A DNA stretch of 37,212 nt from Gammaproteobacteria bacterium. Lineage in GTDB: Bacteria; Pseudomonadota; Gammaproteobacteria; SZUA-229. The translations under genes were made by a program, and so were the position numbers. Each line of letters starts with the position of its first letter. Within the stretch, counting starts at the first letter, position 1. Shown here one piece after another: positions 24,649-33,512 of this stretch. Where the stretch lies: the NCBI GenBank assembly GCA_003228405.1, contig QIDK01000096.1:1-37212 (forward strand), read 5' to 3'. The notes below the pieces were generated by a model. It made no database searches and was not told the DNA's origin. It saw only the letters and a list, made by a program, of their open reading frames with translations.

Positions 24649-25785
24649 ATGTTTGAATTGATGGATTCAGTAGCACAAGATGCTGTCATAAAAGTCGTGG
24701 GGGTAGGCGGCGGTGGCGGTAATGCAGTTAAACATATGGTATCAACGGGTATTGAAGGTGTGGATTTTATCTGCGCTAATACGGATGCCCAGGCACTGAC
24801 TAAAATTAGCGGTGCAACTTCATTGCAAATCGGCAGTAATATCACTAAAGGTCTGGGTGCTGGAGCTAACCCTGATATTGGTCGCCAGGCAGCGCTAGAA
24901 GATCGAGAACGTATCCAGGAAATTATTATGGGTGCGGATATGATTTTTGTTACTGCTGGCATGGGTGGAGGCACCGGCACAGGCGCTGCCCCTGTGGTGG
25001 CACAAATTGCACGTGATATGGGTATACTTTGTGTTGGTGTAGTGACCAAACCCTTTGTATTTGAAGGTGCTAACCGCATGAAAATAGCACAGCAGGGTAT
25101 TCTGGAATTAACCCAGCATGTGGACTCGTTAATCACGATACCCAATGACAAGCTACTCAGTGTTTATGGCCGTGAGTTTGACTTAATGAATGCCTTTAAC
25201 GGTGCCAATGATGTATTACATAATGCCGTACAGGGTATTACCGAACTGATTACCCATCCCGGTGTTATTAATGTGGATTTCGCAGATGTGCGCACCGTTA
25301 TGTCACAAAATGGCATGGGCATGATGGGCTCTGGTCTTGCATCGGGTGAAAACCGTGCCAGCCTTGCGGCAGAAGCGGCGGTTGCCAGTCCACTGCTAGA
25401 AGACGTTAATATTTCAGGGGCACGGGGTATTCTTGTAAATGTCACCGGAACCAACTTAACTCTGGGTGAGTTTGAAGATATAGGTGCGATAATTAGCTCA
25501 TTTGCATCCGAAGAAGCGGTGGTTGTCATGGGCACAGCAATTGACCCTGAACTTGAACAGGAATTAAGAGTCACAGTGGTAGCAACCGGGCTGGGACAGC
25601 CTATGCAAAATATAGGCAAGGACTCAATAAAAGTTGTAAAGCGCACAACCACCGGTGAAGTTGATTATGGCGACTATGATAAGCCTACAATACAGCGCAA
25701 TAAGGCAACGGGAAATAGCTTAAGCGGGTCACTGGATGAAGATATGCTGGATATTCCTGCTTTTTTACGCCGTCAGGCAGATTAA
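24649..25785 (+). CDS. ftsZ: FtsZ, tubulin-like division GTPase
   Basis: Polymerises into the Z-ring at midcell. The N-terminal IKVVGVGGGGGNAVKHM, the tubulin signature MGGGTGTGAAPVVA and the catalytic T7 loop NVDFADVRTVM are intact. The C-terminal peptide LDIPAFLRRQAD is the conserved tail that binds FtsA and other partners. The ATG at 24649 (MFELMDSVAQ), with GTGAGGAG upstream, is chosen over the track's GTG at 24634, giving 378 residues. The variable linker before the tail is short. The AT-rich 108-base spacer upstream may hold a dedicated ftsZ promoter, but no clear -35/-10 pair could be picked. Confidence 0.98.
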   Translation: MFELMDSVAQDAVIKVVGVGGGGGNAVKHMVSTGIEGVDFICANTDAQALTKISGATSLQIGSNITKGLGAGANPDIGRQAALEDRERIQEIIMGADMIFVTAGMGGGTGTGAAPVVAQIARDMGILCVGVVTKPFVFEGANRMKIAQQGILELTQHVDSLITIPNDKLLSVYGREFDLMNAFNGANDVLHNAVQGITELITHPGVINVDFADVRTVMSQNGMGMMGSGLASGENRASLAAEAAVASPLLEDVNISGARGILVNVTGTNLTLGEFEDIGAIISSFASEEAVVVMGTAIDPELEQELRVTVVATGLGQPMQNIGKDSIKVVKRTTTGEVDYGDYDKPTIQRNKATGNSLSGSLDEDMLDIPAFLRRQAD

Positions 25786-25814
25786 GCCCGGTTATTGCAG
25801 GCTGTGCAGGCGTG

Positions 25815-25837
25815 ATATTACGACGCTAACGTAATAT
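25815..25837. other. Small perfect palindrome after ftsZ
   Basis: ATATTACG (25815-25822) and CGTAATAT (25830-25837) form a perfect 8-bp inverted repeat with a 7-base loop, 30 bases after the ftsZ stop. No T-run follows. It could be a weak terminator for the dcw transcript or an operator upstream of lpxC. Confidence 0.4.
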
Positions 25838-25881
25838 ATAAATTATGTGCGCAAGATTCATGTTTTATTGAAAATATTGCC

Positions 25882-25937
25882 TATAATAATCCGCTAACAG
25901 CTTATTCTGTTCAAATTGGCGCAAAAGCATGTATAAT
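25882..25937 (+). promoter_or_regulatory. Candidate lpxC promoter region with two TATAAT boxes
   Basis: Two perfect TATAAT hexamers occur at 25882-25887 and 25932-25937, 115 and 65 bases before the lpxC start. Neither has a good TTGACA-like -35 at 16-18 bases. They suggest that lpxC has its own transcript in addition to read-through from ftsZ. Confidence 0.4.
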
Positions 25938-26002
25938 CGTACAAATTTGTCTCTGTAGAGGCAATTTCGCCAGAATAACGGCCATTATTTAGGAATTTTG
26001 AT

Positions 26003-26914
26003 TTGATTCGTCAACGCACCATCAAAAATGTAATCCGCGCAACCGGTGTTGGTTTGCATACGGGTAATAAAGTCTATCTAACATTACGTCCTGCTGCACC
26101 TAATACAGGTATAGTTTTCAGGCGTGTAGATCTTGATCAGCCTGTAGATATTCATGCAAAAGCAGAAAATGTCTGTGATACCAAGCTATCAACCACTATT
26201 GGTGAGAATGGCATAAAGGTATCCACCGTTGAACATTTACTTTCTGCAATGGCAGGTTTAGGTATAGATAATGCGTATGTAGATGTTAGTGCAGATGAAG
26301 TACCTATTATGGATGGTAGCTCAGGCCCGTTTGTATTTTTACTGCAATCCGCCGGTATAGTAGAGCAGGAAGCAGCGAAGCGCTTTATACGAATCAAGAA
26401 AACGATTTTAGTAGAAGAAGAAGACAAATGGGCGAAGTTCGAACCATTTGAAGGCTTTAAAGTGGGTTTTACCATTAACTTTAATCACCCTGTGTTTAAT
26501 GGGGCACCCCAGCAGGCCGAAATTAATTTCTCATCAACTTCATTTGTAAAAGAAGTTAGCCGTGCCCGCACATTCGGGTTTATGAGTGATTTTGAAAAAC
26601 TACGTGAAAATAACCTGGCATTAGGTGCGAGTCTCGACAATGCCATAGGTGTTGATGATTTCCGTGTGCTTAATGAAGATGGCCTGCGCTATCAGGATGA
26701 ATTTGTAAAACACAAAATCCTCGATGCAATTGGAGATCTTTACCTTCTGGGGCACAGCCTGATTGGTGCTTATTCAGGTTATCGTTCGGGTCATGCACTA
26801 AACAATACCCTGTTGAAGACACTTATAAATAACCCGGAAGCCTGGGAAGAAGTGACTTTTGAAGATGAAGCTGCAGTTTCACCTATATCCTATTCCCAGC
26901 CAGTACACGCCTGA
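26003..26914 (+). CDS. lpxC: LpxC, UDP-3-O-acyl-GlcNAc deacetylase (TTG start)
   Basis: Zinc enzyme for the committed step of lipid A synthesis. Zinc ligands are in place: the histidine of [10 protein letters not shown] and HKILDAIGD (HxxxD). The later [10 protein letters not shown] carries the catalytic histidine. The N-terminus [20 protein letters not shown] aligns with E. coli from its second residue, so the start must be the TTG at 26003, with AGGAA seven bases upstream; no ATG or GTG fits. The length of 303 residues is normal. It follows ftsZ after 217 bases, the standard position. LpxC level is tightly controlled by FtsH in E. coli; the weak start codon could add translational restraint here. 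Confidence 0.97.
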   Translation: MIRQRTIKNVIRATGVGLHTGNKVYLTLRPAAPNTGIVFRRVDLDQPVDIHAKAENVCDTKLSTTIGENGIKVSTVEHLLSAMAGLGIDNAYVDVSADEVPIMDGSSGPFVFLLQSAGIVEQEAAKRFIRIKKTILVEEEDKWAKFEPFEGFKVGFTINFNHPVFNGAPQQAEINFSSTSFVKEVSRARTFGFMSDFEKLRENNLALGASLDNAIGVDDFRVLNEDGLRYQDEFVKHKILDAIGDLYLLGHSLIGAYSGYRSGHALNNTLLKTLINNPEAWEEVTFEDEAAVSPISYSQPVHA

Positions 26915-27010
26915 ATAACAGCCCGGCTTGTCCCGTTAATCCCGTCCTTCATGCCTCAATGGTAGTAAGTTAAGCTCTATACTATTGAAAACATTAAAGT
27001 TTTCATTGTA

Positions 27011-27147
27011 GTGGCTCCCCTCTTTTCCAAAGAGGGGTTGGGGGAGATTTGAAGATATTCAGGTTAATACGCTGTATTTATAGAGCCAAAAAAACTGAAC
27101 ACTTTTAAATCCCCCTCATTCCCCCTTTTTTAAAGGGGGATGCTCAC
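27011..27147. repeat. MITE-like inverted repeat with CCCCTCTTT/AAAGGGGGA arms
   Basis: Left arm 27011-27050 (GTGGCTCCCCTCTTTTCCAA...GGGGGAGATTT) and right arm 27107-27147 (AAATCCCCCTCATTCCCCC...AAAGGGGGATGCTCAC) are imperfect reverse complements of about 40 bases, with a spacer of 56 bases. Each arm also contains a smaller internal hairpin. No transposase is encoded. Repeats with GGGGGATTT-type arms are common in many bacterial genomes, which is background knowledge. Confidence 0.7.
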
Positions 27148-27185
27148 AAGTTCTAGCAGAAAATATTTAGTAATATCATGCAATT

Positions 27186-27304
27186 ACAGCTTAACTTACT
27201 GGCATTGCCTCTTGCCTGTGTTAGAAAATGGGCATTTACACCAGTAAATTTACATTTTCTGCCTTGCCCTGAGGGCGTAGCGGGGCAAGCTGAGTCATAG
27301 CCTG
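27186..27304. repeat. Dispersed palindromic element, copy B
   Basis: Related to copy A at 7635-7745. Shared blocks in the same order are ACAGCTTA-like, GAAAATGG, a central TTTAC/GTAAA hairpin, ACATTTTC, GCCTTG, CGGGGCAA and CTGAGTCAT. The left outer arm is more decayed than in copy A. The two copies lie 19.5 kb apart in the same orientation. Confidence 0.7.
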
Positions 27305-27347
27305 CATTTTGTTAAATCTGTTAGATCTGGCATGAATAAAACATAAG

Positions 27348-27466
27348 ATTGAACCGCACAGAAAAGCTACTTTTATGTGTTTGCGCGTAGCGCAGGCCAT
27401 AAAAACTCTGCGCATCTCCGCGTCCTCTGCGGTGGAAAGCTTTTGACTCTGGATTTCCACTACGCA
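27348..27466. repeat. ACCGCAGAGG-type repeat fragment
   Basis: On the minus strand this reads CCACCGCAGAGGACGCGGAG followed by ATGCGCAGAG, and the other side carries TTGAACCGCACAG on the plus strand. ACCGCAGAGGACGC-type sequences are a frequent class of dispersed bacterial repeat. A related but weaker stretch may lie at 29070-29115. The boundaries are approximate. Confidence 0.5.
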
Positions 27467-27480
27467 CTAAACCCTGACAA

Positions 27481-27939
27481 TCAGTCATTCTCTGCAGACG
27501 TTCTGGTTTTTTGTGATAAATGTAAAAGTGCGGCCTGTAGATCAGGATCAGATATACAGTTTGCGGTTTGAGCGATAAGCTCGGCGTTTTGCTGGCTAAG
27601 GTGGCGAAATACTGCAGGCTTCTCTTTAACGATTCTTTTCTCAGGCGTTAGTCGCAGCTTCACCCGATTTAATTTTATACCCGTGTGCTGGTGTAATGCT
27701 TCCAGAATGGTCTGGCTATACAGTCTTAGCCGGGTTTGCCAGACCGGGGAGTCGGTTAAAATAATAAGCTGATTATCCCTGATGCCGGCAATTTCAAAAT
27801 GCGCATGGCAATCCACGGGCAGCGATACCTTTACCGCATGAGTCAGGTGCTTTAATTCAAGTGCCTTTTTCATGAGCTTAAGGCTTAATTTATCAGAAAT
27901 TTTATCCATCAATAGATCTTTTATCGGTAAATTTGCCAA
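27481..27939 (-). CDS. dciA: DciA (DUF721), replicative helicase loader-type protein
   Basis: DUF721 protein. DciA is the ancestral loader of the replicative helicase DnaB in bacteria lacking DnaC. The hallmark tryptophan segment is LIILTDSPVWQTRLRLYSQTILEAL, preceded by a beta strand (HFEIAGIRDNQ) and followed by VKLRLTP; the rest is a disordered, charged C-terminal tail. The position between lpxC and an M23 peptidase/secA matches Pseudomonas. The track starts at TTG (27939), which keeps an N-terminal LPIKDLL stretch. The ATG at 27909 would give 142 residues. Neither has a convincing ribosome binding site, so the start is uncertain. It is divergent from the M23 gene across 126 AT-rich bases. 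Confidence 0.88.
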   Translation of the reverse strand: MANLPIKDLLMDKISDKLSLKLMKKALELKHLTHAVKVSLPVDCHAHFEIAGIRDNQLIILTDSPVWQTRLRLYSQTILEALHQHTGIKLNRVKLRLTPEKRIVKEKPAVFRHLSQQNAELIAQTANCISDPDLQAALLHLSQKTRTSAEND

Positions 27940-28065
27940 AAAACTTGTGATTAATGTATATTATGTCAAAATTATGCGTTAGATATGCAATATTTTATAT
28001 ATTTTTTCCTATATTCTAGTTTATGATCTATTCTTAGGTTATTAATTACACTAAAGTTTTCCTGT

Positions 28066-28968
28066 ATGGACATTATTTTATTAAGTAAATTTAGAGGCAG
28101 ACCCTGTCGTATTCAAATTGGCAGCCCGGTACAGCTTATGTTTTTGTCCGTATTTGCAGTACTTTTTGCAGGTGCATTAGGCATGATGGGGTACTGGGTG
28201 GGGCAGTCACAGGCTTCCTCGTCCAACATCAGTTCAATACAGCAGGAAATTAAATTACAGCGACAGCTAATAGACCAGACCCGCTTTAATGCGCGCGCTG
28301 ATATCGATGCGCTGGCTGCCAGGCTAGGTGAGATTCAGGCCCATACCATGCGTTTGAATGCACTCGGTCAGAAACTGGTCACCATCGCCAAGCTTGATCG
28401 AGGCGAGTTTAGATTTGAAGATACACCGGGTTTAGGCGGCCCGGATGAGCCAAACCTTCAGGAAATGGATTTTGGAAGTGAAATAGATGCCGTGATTGCT
28501 GAGCTAGAAGACCGTGAGCAACAACTCAGTGTGCTGGAAAATATTTTAATGAGCAGTCACATGCAGGAAGAAGTCTTTCCAGAAGGGCGGCCCATAAAAC
28601 GAGGCTGGATTTCATCATACTATGGCACGCGCACCAACCCGTTTTCGGGTAAATTACAGTTTCATAAGGGTATGGACTTCGCCGCCAAGTCGGGTACTAA
28701 TATACTGGCAGTGGCCGGTGGTGTGATTACCTGGTCAAGCAAACGTTATGGCTATGGTAATTTAGTAGAAATTAATCATGGCAATGGCTATGTCACGCGC
28801 TATGGCCATAATTCAAAAAACCTGGTTGAAGTGGGTGATACAGTTAAAAAAGGTCAGGTAGTCTCTCTGATGGGTTCTACAGGGCGGTCTACCGGGCCCC
28901 ATGTGCATTTTGAAGTTCTAAAAAATGGTCGCCAGATCAATCCGCATAAGTATGTTCAAAAACGCTGA
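28066..28968 (+). CDS. Membrane-anchored M23-family metalloendopeptidase
   Basis: Predicted periplasmic peptidoglycan endopeptidase or LytM-type regulator tethered to the inner membrane. One transmembrane helix at about residues 25-46 (LMFLSVFAVLFAGALGMMGYWVG) is followed by a coiled coil at about 55-175 (QQEIKLQRQLIDQTR; ELEDREQQLSVLENIL). The C-terminal LytM/M23 domain carries the zinc ligands HKGMDF (HxxxD) and HVHFE (HxH), with the further GHNSKN histidine. All zinc ligands are present, so it should be an active enzyme. The length is 300 residues. Homologues sit between dciA and secA in Pseudomonas. The ATG lacks a clear ribosome binding site. Confidence 0.92.
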   Translation: MDIILLSKFRGRPCRIQIGSPVQLMFLSVFAVLFAGALGMMGYWVGQSQASSSNISSIQQEIKLQRQLIDQTRFNARADIDALAARLGEIQAHTMRLNALGQKLVTIAKLDRGEFRFEDTPGLGGPDEPNLQEMDFGSEIDAVIAELEDREQQLSVLENILMSSHMQEEVFPEGRPIKRGWISSYYGTRTNPFSGKLQFHKGMDFAAKSGTNILAVAGGVITWSSKRYGYGNLVEINHGNGYVTRYGHNSKNLVEVGDTVKKGQVVSLMGSTGRSTGPHVHFEVLKNGRQINPHKYVQKR

Positions 28969-29521
28969 AAATATCCACGCAAGCGGTGAATAAGCAGTTC
29001 TGAAGCTGCTGACTACTGGCCAGCAGTGTTCAGACAGAGCCAGCCTGAGATATTGCTACGAAATACGCTTAAAAACCAAAAAACAAAGACATTTTTACCG
29101 CAAAACACGCAATTTTTTATTGTTGTGTGCCAGTTCCTTACAGGTTAAGCGAGCCCATAGATTTTTATGACCAACATGCTTTTCAGGGGGCACAATACCT
29201 GCTTAATGTTTTTGCGTTTATTTGCGGCAAAAATGCTTTTGAATTTACTGAATTTAATGGAGATAGCTCAGACACAGAGCACAAAAAGAAGCAAATTTCC
29301 CTGGTGAATATGCATAGTAACGGCTAATCCGCCTCTAAGTAGCCTAACTGAATGATATTCTACCGGGTATCATCTGGCACAAAATACCCAAAACAGTAAT
29401 TAACTCACTAATTATTGATATATATTCCTTTTTTTAGTCTCTTACCCTTAAGCCGCAAGCCTTTCTCAGGCATAATACAGCCTCATTTTATAAGCAAATA
29501 GTAAGTAATTAAGGATTCAAA
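28969..29521. other. Gene-free leader region of the secA operon
   Basis: About 550 bases. No SecM-like gene is visible. A 66-codon frame at 29127-29327 has no recognisable domain or ribosome binding site. It is flanked by repeat-like sequence: on the minus strand GCGTGTTTTGCGGTAAAAATG near 29080-29115, and CAGACACAGAGCACAAAAAG near 29269. A TAATAC/CATAAT candidate -10 lies near 29471 and AAGGAT precedes the secA ATG. A weak hairpin AGCAG...CTGCT lies just after the M23 gene. Confidence 0.5.
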
Positions 29522-32251
29522 ATGGCATCCAGTTTAGCGCGAAAAATTTTTGGCAGTCGCAATGACAGGCAGGTTAAAAAATATCGCAAAATTGTAAAAA
29601 GCATCAACAGTCTTGAGCCTGAGTTTGAAAGCTTAAGCGATGAACAGCTGGGGGCTAAAACAGCAGAATATAGAGAAAGGGTTAATCAGGGCGAATCTCT
29701 TGATGACCTACTGCCTGAAGCCTTTGCTACCGTAAGAGAGGCGAGTCGTCGGGCGCTGGGTATGCGCCACTTTGATGTGCAGTTGATCGGTGGCATCGTA
29801 CTCCATAATGGCAATATTGCAGAGATGCGAACCGGTGAGGGTAAAACCCTGGTCGCCACCCTGTCTGTTTACTTAAATACACTGTCTGCAAAAGGTGTAC
29901 ATGTCATAACGGTTAATGATTATCTGGCACAGCGTGATGCAGACTGGATGGGCAAAATCTATGCATTTCTGGGTTTAAGCACAGGTGTTGTTATTGGCAG
30001 CATGGATCACCTGTCAAAAAAACAGGCCTATGAGGCAGATATAACCTATGGCACCAATAACGAATTCGGCTTCGATTATCTGCGCGATAATATGGCCTTT
30101 AGTGTGGAAGAAAAAGTTCAACGAGAATTAAATTTCGCGGTAGTCGATGAAGTCGATTCCATTTTGATAGATGAAGCACGAACACCTTTAATTATCTCCG
30201 GCCCCACCAATGATAATTCAGAACTCTATGTAAAGTTTAATGAACTGGTAAAAGAACTGGAACAGGGTGAAGAGGCGAAATCAAAAGAAGAAGATCCCAG
30301 CGGTGATTACACCGTTGATGAAAAGAACAAACAGGTGCATATCACCGAACAGGGACATGAAAAACTAGAGATACTACTGGTTCGTGAAGGCATTCTGGAT
30401 GAAAACGACAGCCTTTACAGTGCCACCAATATTAATTTGCTGCATTATTTAAATGCATCAATACGCGCCAATGTTTTATTCCAGAGAGATGTGAGCTACA
30501 TTATTCAGGACGGTAAAATTGTTATTGTGGATGAATTTACCGGGCGCACCATGGAAGGCAGACGTTGGTCAGATGGCTTGCACCAGGCAATAGAAGCCAA
30601 AGAAGGTGTCAATATAGAAAATGAAAACCAGACCCTGGCATCAATTACCTTCCAGAATTATTTCCGGCTCTATGAAAAACTATCCGGCATGACGGGTACA
30701 GCGGATACGGAAGCCTTTGAATTTCAGTCTATTTACGGTCTTGAAGTTATGGTTATTCCAACGAATCTGGAAGTGGCAAGAAATGATTATGGCGATTTAA
30801 TTTTCCTGACTGTCGAAGAAAAATTCAATGCCATTGCAGAAGATGTAAAAGACTGTATTGATCGTAAACAGCCTGTGCTGGTCGGTACCGCATCAATTGA
30901 GGCATCAGAACATCTTTCCAGCCTGTTAAGCAAATCTGGTATTAAGCATAACGTATTAAATGCAAAGCAGCATGAGCGTGAGGCCAATATTATTGCCGAA
31001 GCAGGTGTGCCGGGCACGGTGACTATCGCAACCAATATGGCGGGTCGAGGTACTGATATTGTACTCGGTGGTAATCTCGATGTGGAGCTGGCGGAAAAAG
31101 GTGAAATATCTGCAGCAGAAAAAGAAGCCCTGGAACAGCAATGGCAGCAGCGGCATAAACAGGTACTGGAAGCCGGCGGCTTACATGTAATCGGCAGTGA
31201 ACGCCATGAATCACGGCGCATAGATAACCAGTTGCGTGGGCGCTCAGGGCGTCAGGGAGATGCGGGTTCAACCCGTTTTTATCTTTCCCTGCAGGATGAC
31301 TTAATGCGTATTTTTGCATCTGATAAAATGGCCGGTTTAATGAAAAAACTGGGTATGGAAGAAGGTGAAGCCATTGAACATCCCTGGGTATCCAGAGCCA
31401 TAGAAAATGCACAGCGCAAAGTTGAAGGGCATAACTTCGATATTCGAAAGCAACTGCTGGAGTATGATGATGTAGCCAATGATCAACGTAAGGTTGTTTA
31501 TCAACAGCGTAATGACATGATGGCAGAAACGGATTTAAGTGAAATCATAGAATCAATTCGTGCGGACGTGATTAATACAATGGTATCTGGCTTCGTGCCC
31601 CCCGGTACTCTGGAAGAACAATGGGATATTGAAGGTCTGCAAAAATCACTGGAGGAAGAAGTCGGGCAGAAATTTACTATTCAACAGTGGCTGGATGAAG
31701 ATGATCAGTTAAATGAATATTCGTTAGCAGATAAAGTTGTTGAAGAACTGGTTGCAATTTATAAGAAAAAAGAAAATATAATTGGAGCAGATGAGCTGCG
31801 CCGCTTTGAAAAATATGTTTTATTGCAGGTGTTAGATTCACACTGGAAAGAGCATCTGGCAGCGATGGATTATTTGAGACAGAGCGTTAATTTACGCGCC
31901 ATGGCTCAGAAAAATCCCAAGCAGGAATATAAGCGTGAATCATTTGAAATGTTTACTGAAATGCTGGAGCAAATAAAACAGGAACTAATGTCAACTTTAA
32001 GCAGAGTTGAAATCCGCTCTCAGGAAGAAATTGAAGCGCTGGAGAAGCAGCAGCAGATGCCAACTGACATGAATTTTGAACATGCAGAGTCATCAATGCA
32101 GGCAGAGCAAGGTGAAAAACAGTCTGCCGCTGAAGCGCAACCGGCCGCTCATCAGCCTTTTGTAAGACACGATAAAAAAATTGGGCGTAATGACCCCTGC
32201 TATTGCGGCTCAGGTAAAAAATTCAAACAGTGTCATGGAAAACTAACTTAG
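29522..32251 (+). CDS. secA: SecA, preprotein translocase ATPase
   Basis: Motor that drives secretory proteins through SecYEG. Walker A ([13 protein letters not shown], about residue 102), Walker B with [21 protein letters not shown], the preprotein cross-linking domain, and the second nucleotide-binding domain with [14 protein letters not shown] and [14 protein letters not shown] are intact. The helical scaffold region includes [19 protein letters not shown] and [20 protein letters not shown]. The C-terminal zinc-binding SEC-C motif [19 protein letters not shown], which contacts SecB, is complete. The length of 909 residues is typical. The stop is one base from the argJ start. Confidence 0.98.
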   Translation: MASSLARKIFGSRNDRQVKKYRKIVKSINSLEPEFESLSDEQLGAKTAEYRERVNQGESLDDLLPEAFATVREASRRALGMRHFDVQLIGGIVLHNGNIAEMRTGEGKTLVATLSVYLNTLSAKGVHVITVNDYLAQRDADWMGKIYAFLGLSTGVVIGSMDHLSKKQAYEADITYGTNNEFGFDYLRDNMAFSVEEKVQRELNFAVVDEVDSILIDEARTPLIISGPTNDNSELYVKFNELVKELEQGEEAKSKEEDPSGDYTVDEKNKQVHITEQGHEKLEILLVREGILDENDSLYSATNINLLHYLNASIRANVLFQRDVSYIIQDGKIVIVDEFTGRTMEGRRWSDGLHQAIEAKEGVNIENENQTLASITFQNYFRLYEKLSGMTGTADTEAFEFQSIYGLEVMVIPTNLEVARNDYGDLIFLTVEEKFNAIAEDVKDCIDRKQPVLVGTASIEASEHLSSLLSKSGIKHNVLNAKQHEREANIIAEAGVPGTVTIATNMAGRGTDIVLGGNLDVELAEKGEISAAEKEALEQQWQQRHKQVLEAGGLHVIGSERHESRRIDNQLRGRSGRQGDAGSTRFYLSLQDDLMRIFASDKMAGLMKKLGMEEGEAIEHPWVSRAIENAQRKVEGHNFDIRKQLLEYDDVANDQRKVVYQQRNDMMAETDLSEIIESIRADVINTMVSGFVPPGTLEEQWDIEGLQKSLEEEVGQKFTIQQWLDEDDQLNEYSLADKVVEELVAIYKKKENIIGADELRRFEKYVLLQVLDSHWKEHLAAMDYLRQSVNLRAMAQKNPKQEYKRESFEMFTEMLEQIKQELMSTLSRVEIRSQEEIEALEKQQQMPTDMNFEHAESSMQAEQGEKQSAAEAQPAAHQPFVRHDKKIGRNDPCYCGSGKKFKQCHGKLT

Positions 32252-32252
32252 A

Positions 32253-33467
32253 ATGGCGGTTAATCTGCTGGAACCTGATTTACTTTTAGCGGTAAAAGGG
32301 ATTCGCCTGGCATCTATCGCGGCAGGCATTAAAAAAAGTCAGGAGAATGATTTAGTATTAATTCAAATGTCAGAAAATAGCCAGTGCGCTGCCGTATTTA
32401 CACAAAATTTATTTTGCGCTGCACCCGTCACCATTGCCAGGGAACATCTGCAACTACAGGCACCCAGATATCTACTGATTAATTCTGGAAATGCAAATGC
32501 AGGTACAGGTGAACAGGGTTTGCGTGATGCAAATAAATGCTGCGAACTGCTTGCAAAACAGGCTGGCTGTCAGGCAAAAGAAGTGCTGCCTTTTTCTACC
32601 GGAGTAATTGGAGAAAACCTGCCAGTAAATAATATTGAAAATTCCATGGCTTCCCTGTATCAGCAGTTAGCAGACGATAACTGGATTAATGCAGGCCGCG
32701 GCATTATGACCACAGATACAAAACTAAAAGGTATCTCACGGCAGATTAAATTGCAGGGTAAAGTGGTAACGGTCACCGGTGTGGCAAAAGGCGCGGGTAT
32801 GATTCAGCCAGATATGGCAACCATGCTCAGCTTTATAGCAACAGATGCTGCAATTAGTAAACAACTCCTGCAACAATGTTTAATAGCCGCTGTTAATAAT
32901 TCATTTAATGCCATTACCGTTGATAGTGATACATCAACTAATGATGCCTGTGTATTAATAGCCACCGGCCAGGCAGGAAATGAACCGATTACCCTGAACA
33001 GTGAAAATTACCAGCAACTGGCACAGCTTATTAATGAAGTTTGTCTGTATCTGGCCCAGGCGATTATTCGTGATGCAGAAGGTGCAACTAAATTTGTTGA
33101 ATTGCAGGTAAATACAGCCAGGTCGGTTGACGATGCGCGTCAGGTTGCCTACACAGTTGCCCATTCTCCATTAGTGAAAACAGCCCTGTTTGCCAGTGAT
33201 CCCAACTGGGGCAGAATTCTGGCCGCTGTAGGTAGAGCCGGCGTGGATTTTGATATTAATAAAATTCAGATTTACCTGAATGATATCTGCATTGTTTCAA
33301 AGGGCGGACGAGATTCTGCTTACACAGAAGAGCAGGGGCAAAAAATAATGCAGCAACAGGAAATCACCATTCGTATTGAGATGCAAACAGGTGAGCACTC
33401 CGCCTGTATCTGGACCAGTGATTTATCTTACGATTACGTTAAAATTAATTCTGAATATAGAAGTTAA
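32253..33467 (+). CDS. argJ: ArgJ, glutamate N-acetyltransferase / ornithine acetyltransferase
   Basis: Arginine biosynthesis enzyme that transfers the acetyl group from N-acetylornithine to glutamate. The precursor cleaves itself before the nucleophilic threonine in GAGMIQPDMATMLSF. Other conserved stretches are LINSGNANAGTG, FSTGVIGENLP, FNAITVDSDTSTNDAC and FASDPNWGRILAAVGRAG. The length of 404 residues matches the family. Whether it is bifunctional cannot be told from this window. Its ATG lies two bases after the secA stop, implying translational coupling, as in the secA-argJ order of Pseudomonas. Confidence 0.96.
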   Translation: MAVNLLEPDLLLAVKGIRLASIAAGIKKSQENDLVLIQMSENSQCAAVFTQNLFCAAPVTIAREHLQLQAPRYLLINSGNANAGTGEQGLRDANKCCELLAKQAGCQAKEVLPFSTGVIGENLPVNNIENSMASLYQQLADDNWINAGRGIMTTDTKLKGISRQIKLQGKVVTVTGVAKGAGMIQPDMATMLSFIATDAAISKQLLQQCLIAAVNNSFNAITVDSDTSTNDACVLIATGQAGNEPITLNSENYQQLAQLINEVCLYLAQAIIRDAEGATKFVELQVNTARSVDDARQVAYTVAHSPLVKTALFASDPNWGRILAAVGRAGVDFDINKIQIYLNDICIVSKGGRDSAYTEEQGQKIMQQQEITIRIEMQTGEHSACIWTSDLSYDYVKINSEYRS

Positions 33468-33512
33468 AGACCCGGCTGGATCCACTGTGCTGGACCCAGT
33501 CTGCGAGATATT

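Larger units (their letters stand above)
26915..27480. other. Gene-free spacer holding three repeat-like elements
   Basis: These 566 bases between the convergent ends of lpxC and dciA carry no believable gene. They hold an inverted repeat (27011-27147), a copy of the rnpB-adjacent palindromic element (27186-27304), and a third stretch with CCGCGTCCTCTGCGGTGG (about 27348-27466). ORF-track entries here read through repeats and are rejected. Confidence 0.7.

Noticed and set aside
24537-25652. Long minus-strand ORFs opposite ftsZ (204 and 162 aa)
   Set aside because: They are antisense shadows of a highly conserved gene, with low-complexity serine/proline-rich translations and no domain.
27236-27571. 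ORFs at 27236-27460 (minus) and 27377-27571 (plus)
   Set aside because: Both read through dispersed repeats, and the second runs into dciA in the opposite direction.
29127-29327. 66-codon ORF upstream of secA, considered as a SecM-like arrest peptide
   Set aside because: It has no signal peptide, no arrest motif and no ribosome binding site, and it is flanked by repeat-like sequence.
30787-31412. Minus-strand ORFs opposite secA
   Set aside because: They are antisense shadows; secA coding potential on the plus strand is complete and uninterrupted.
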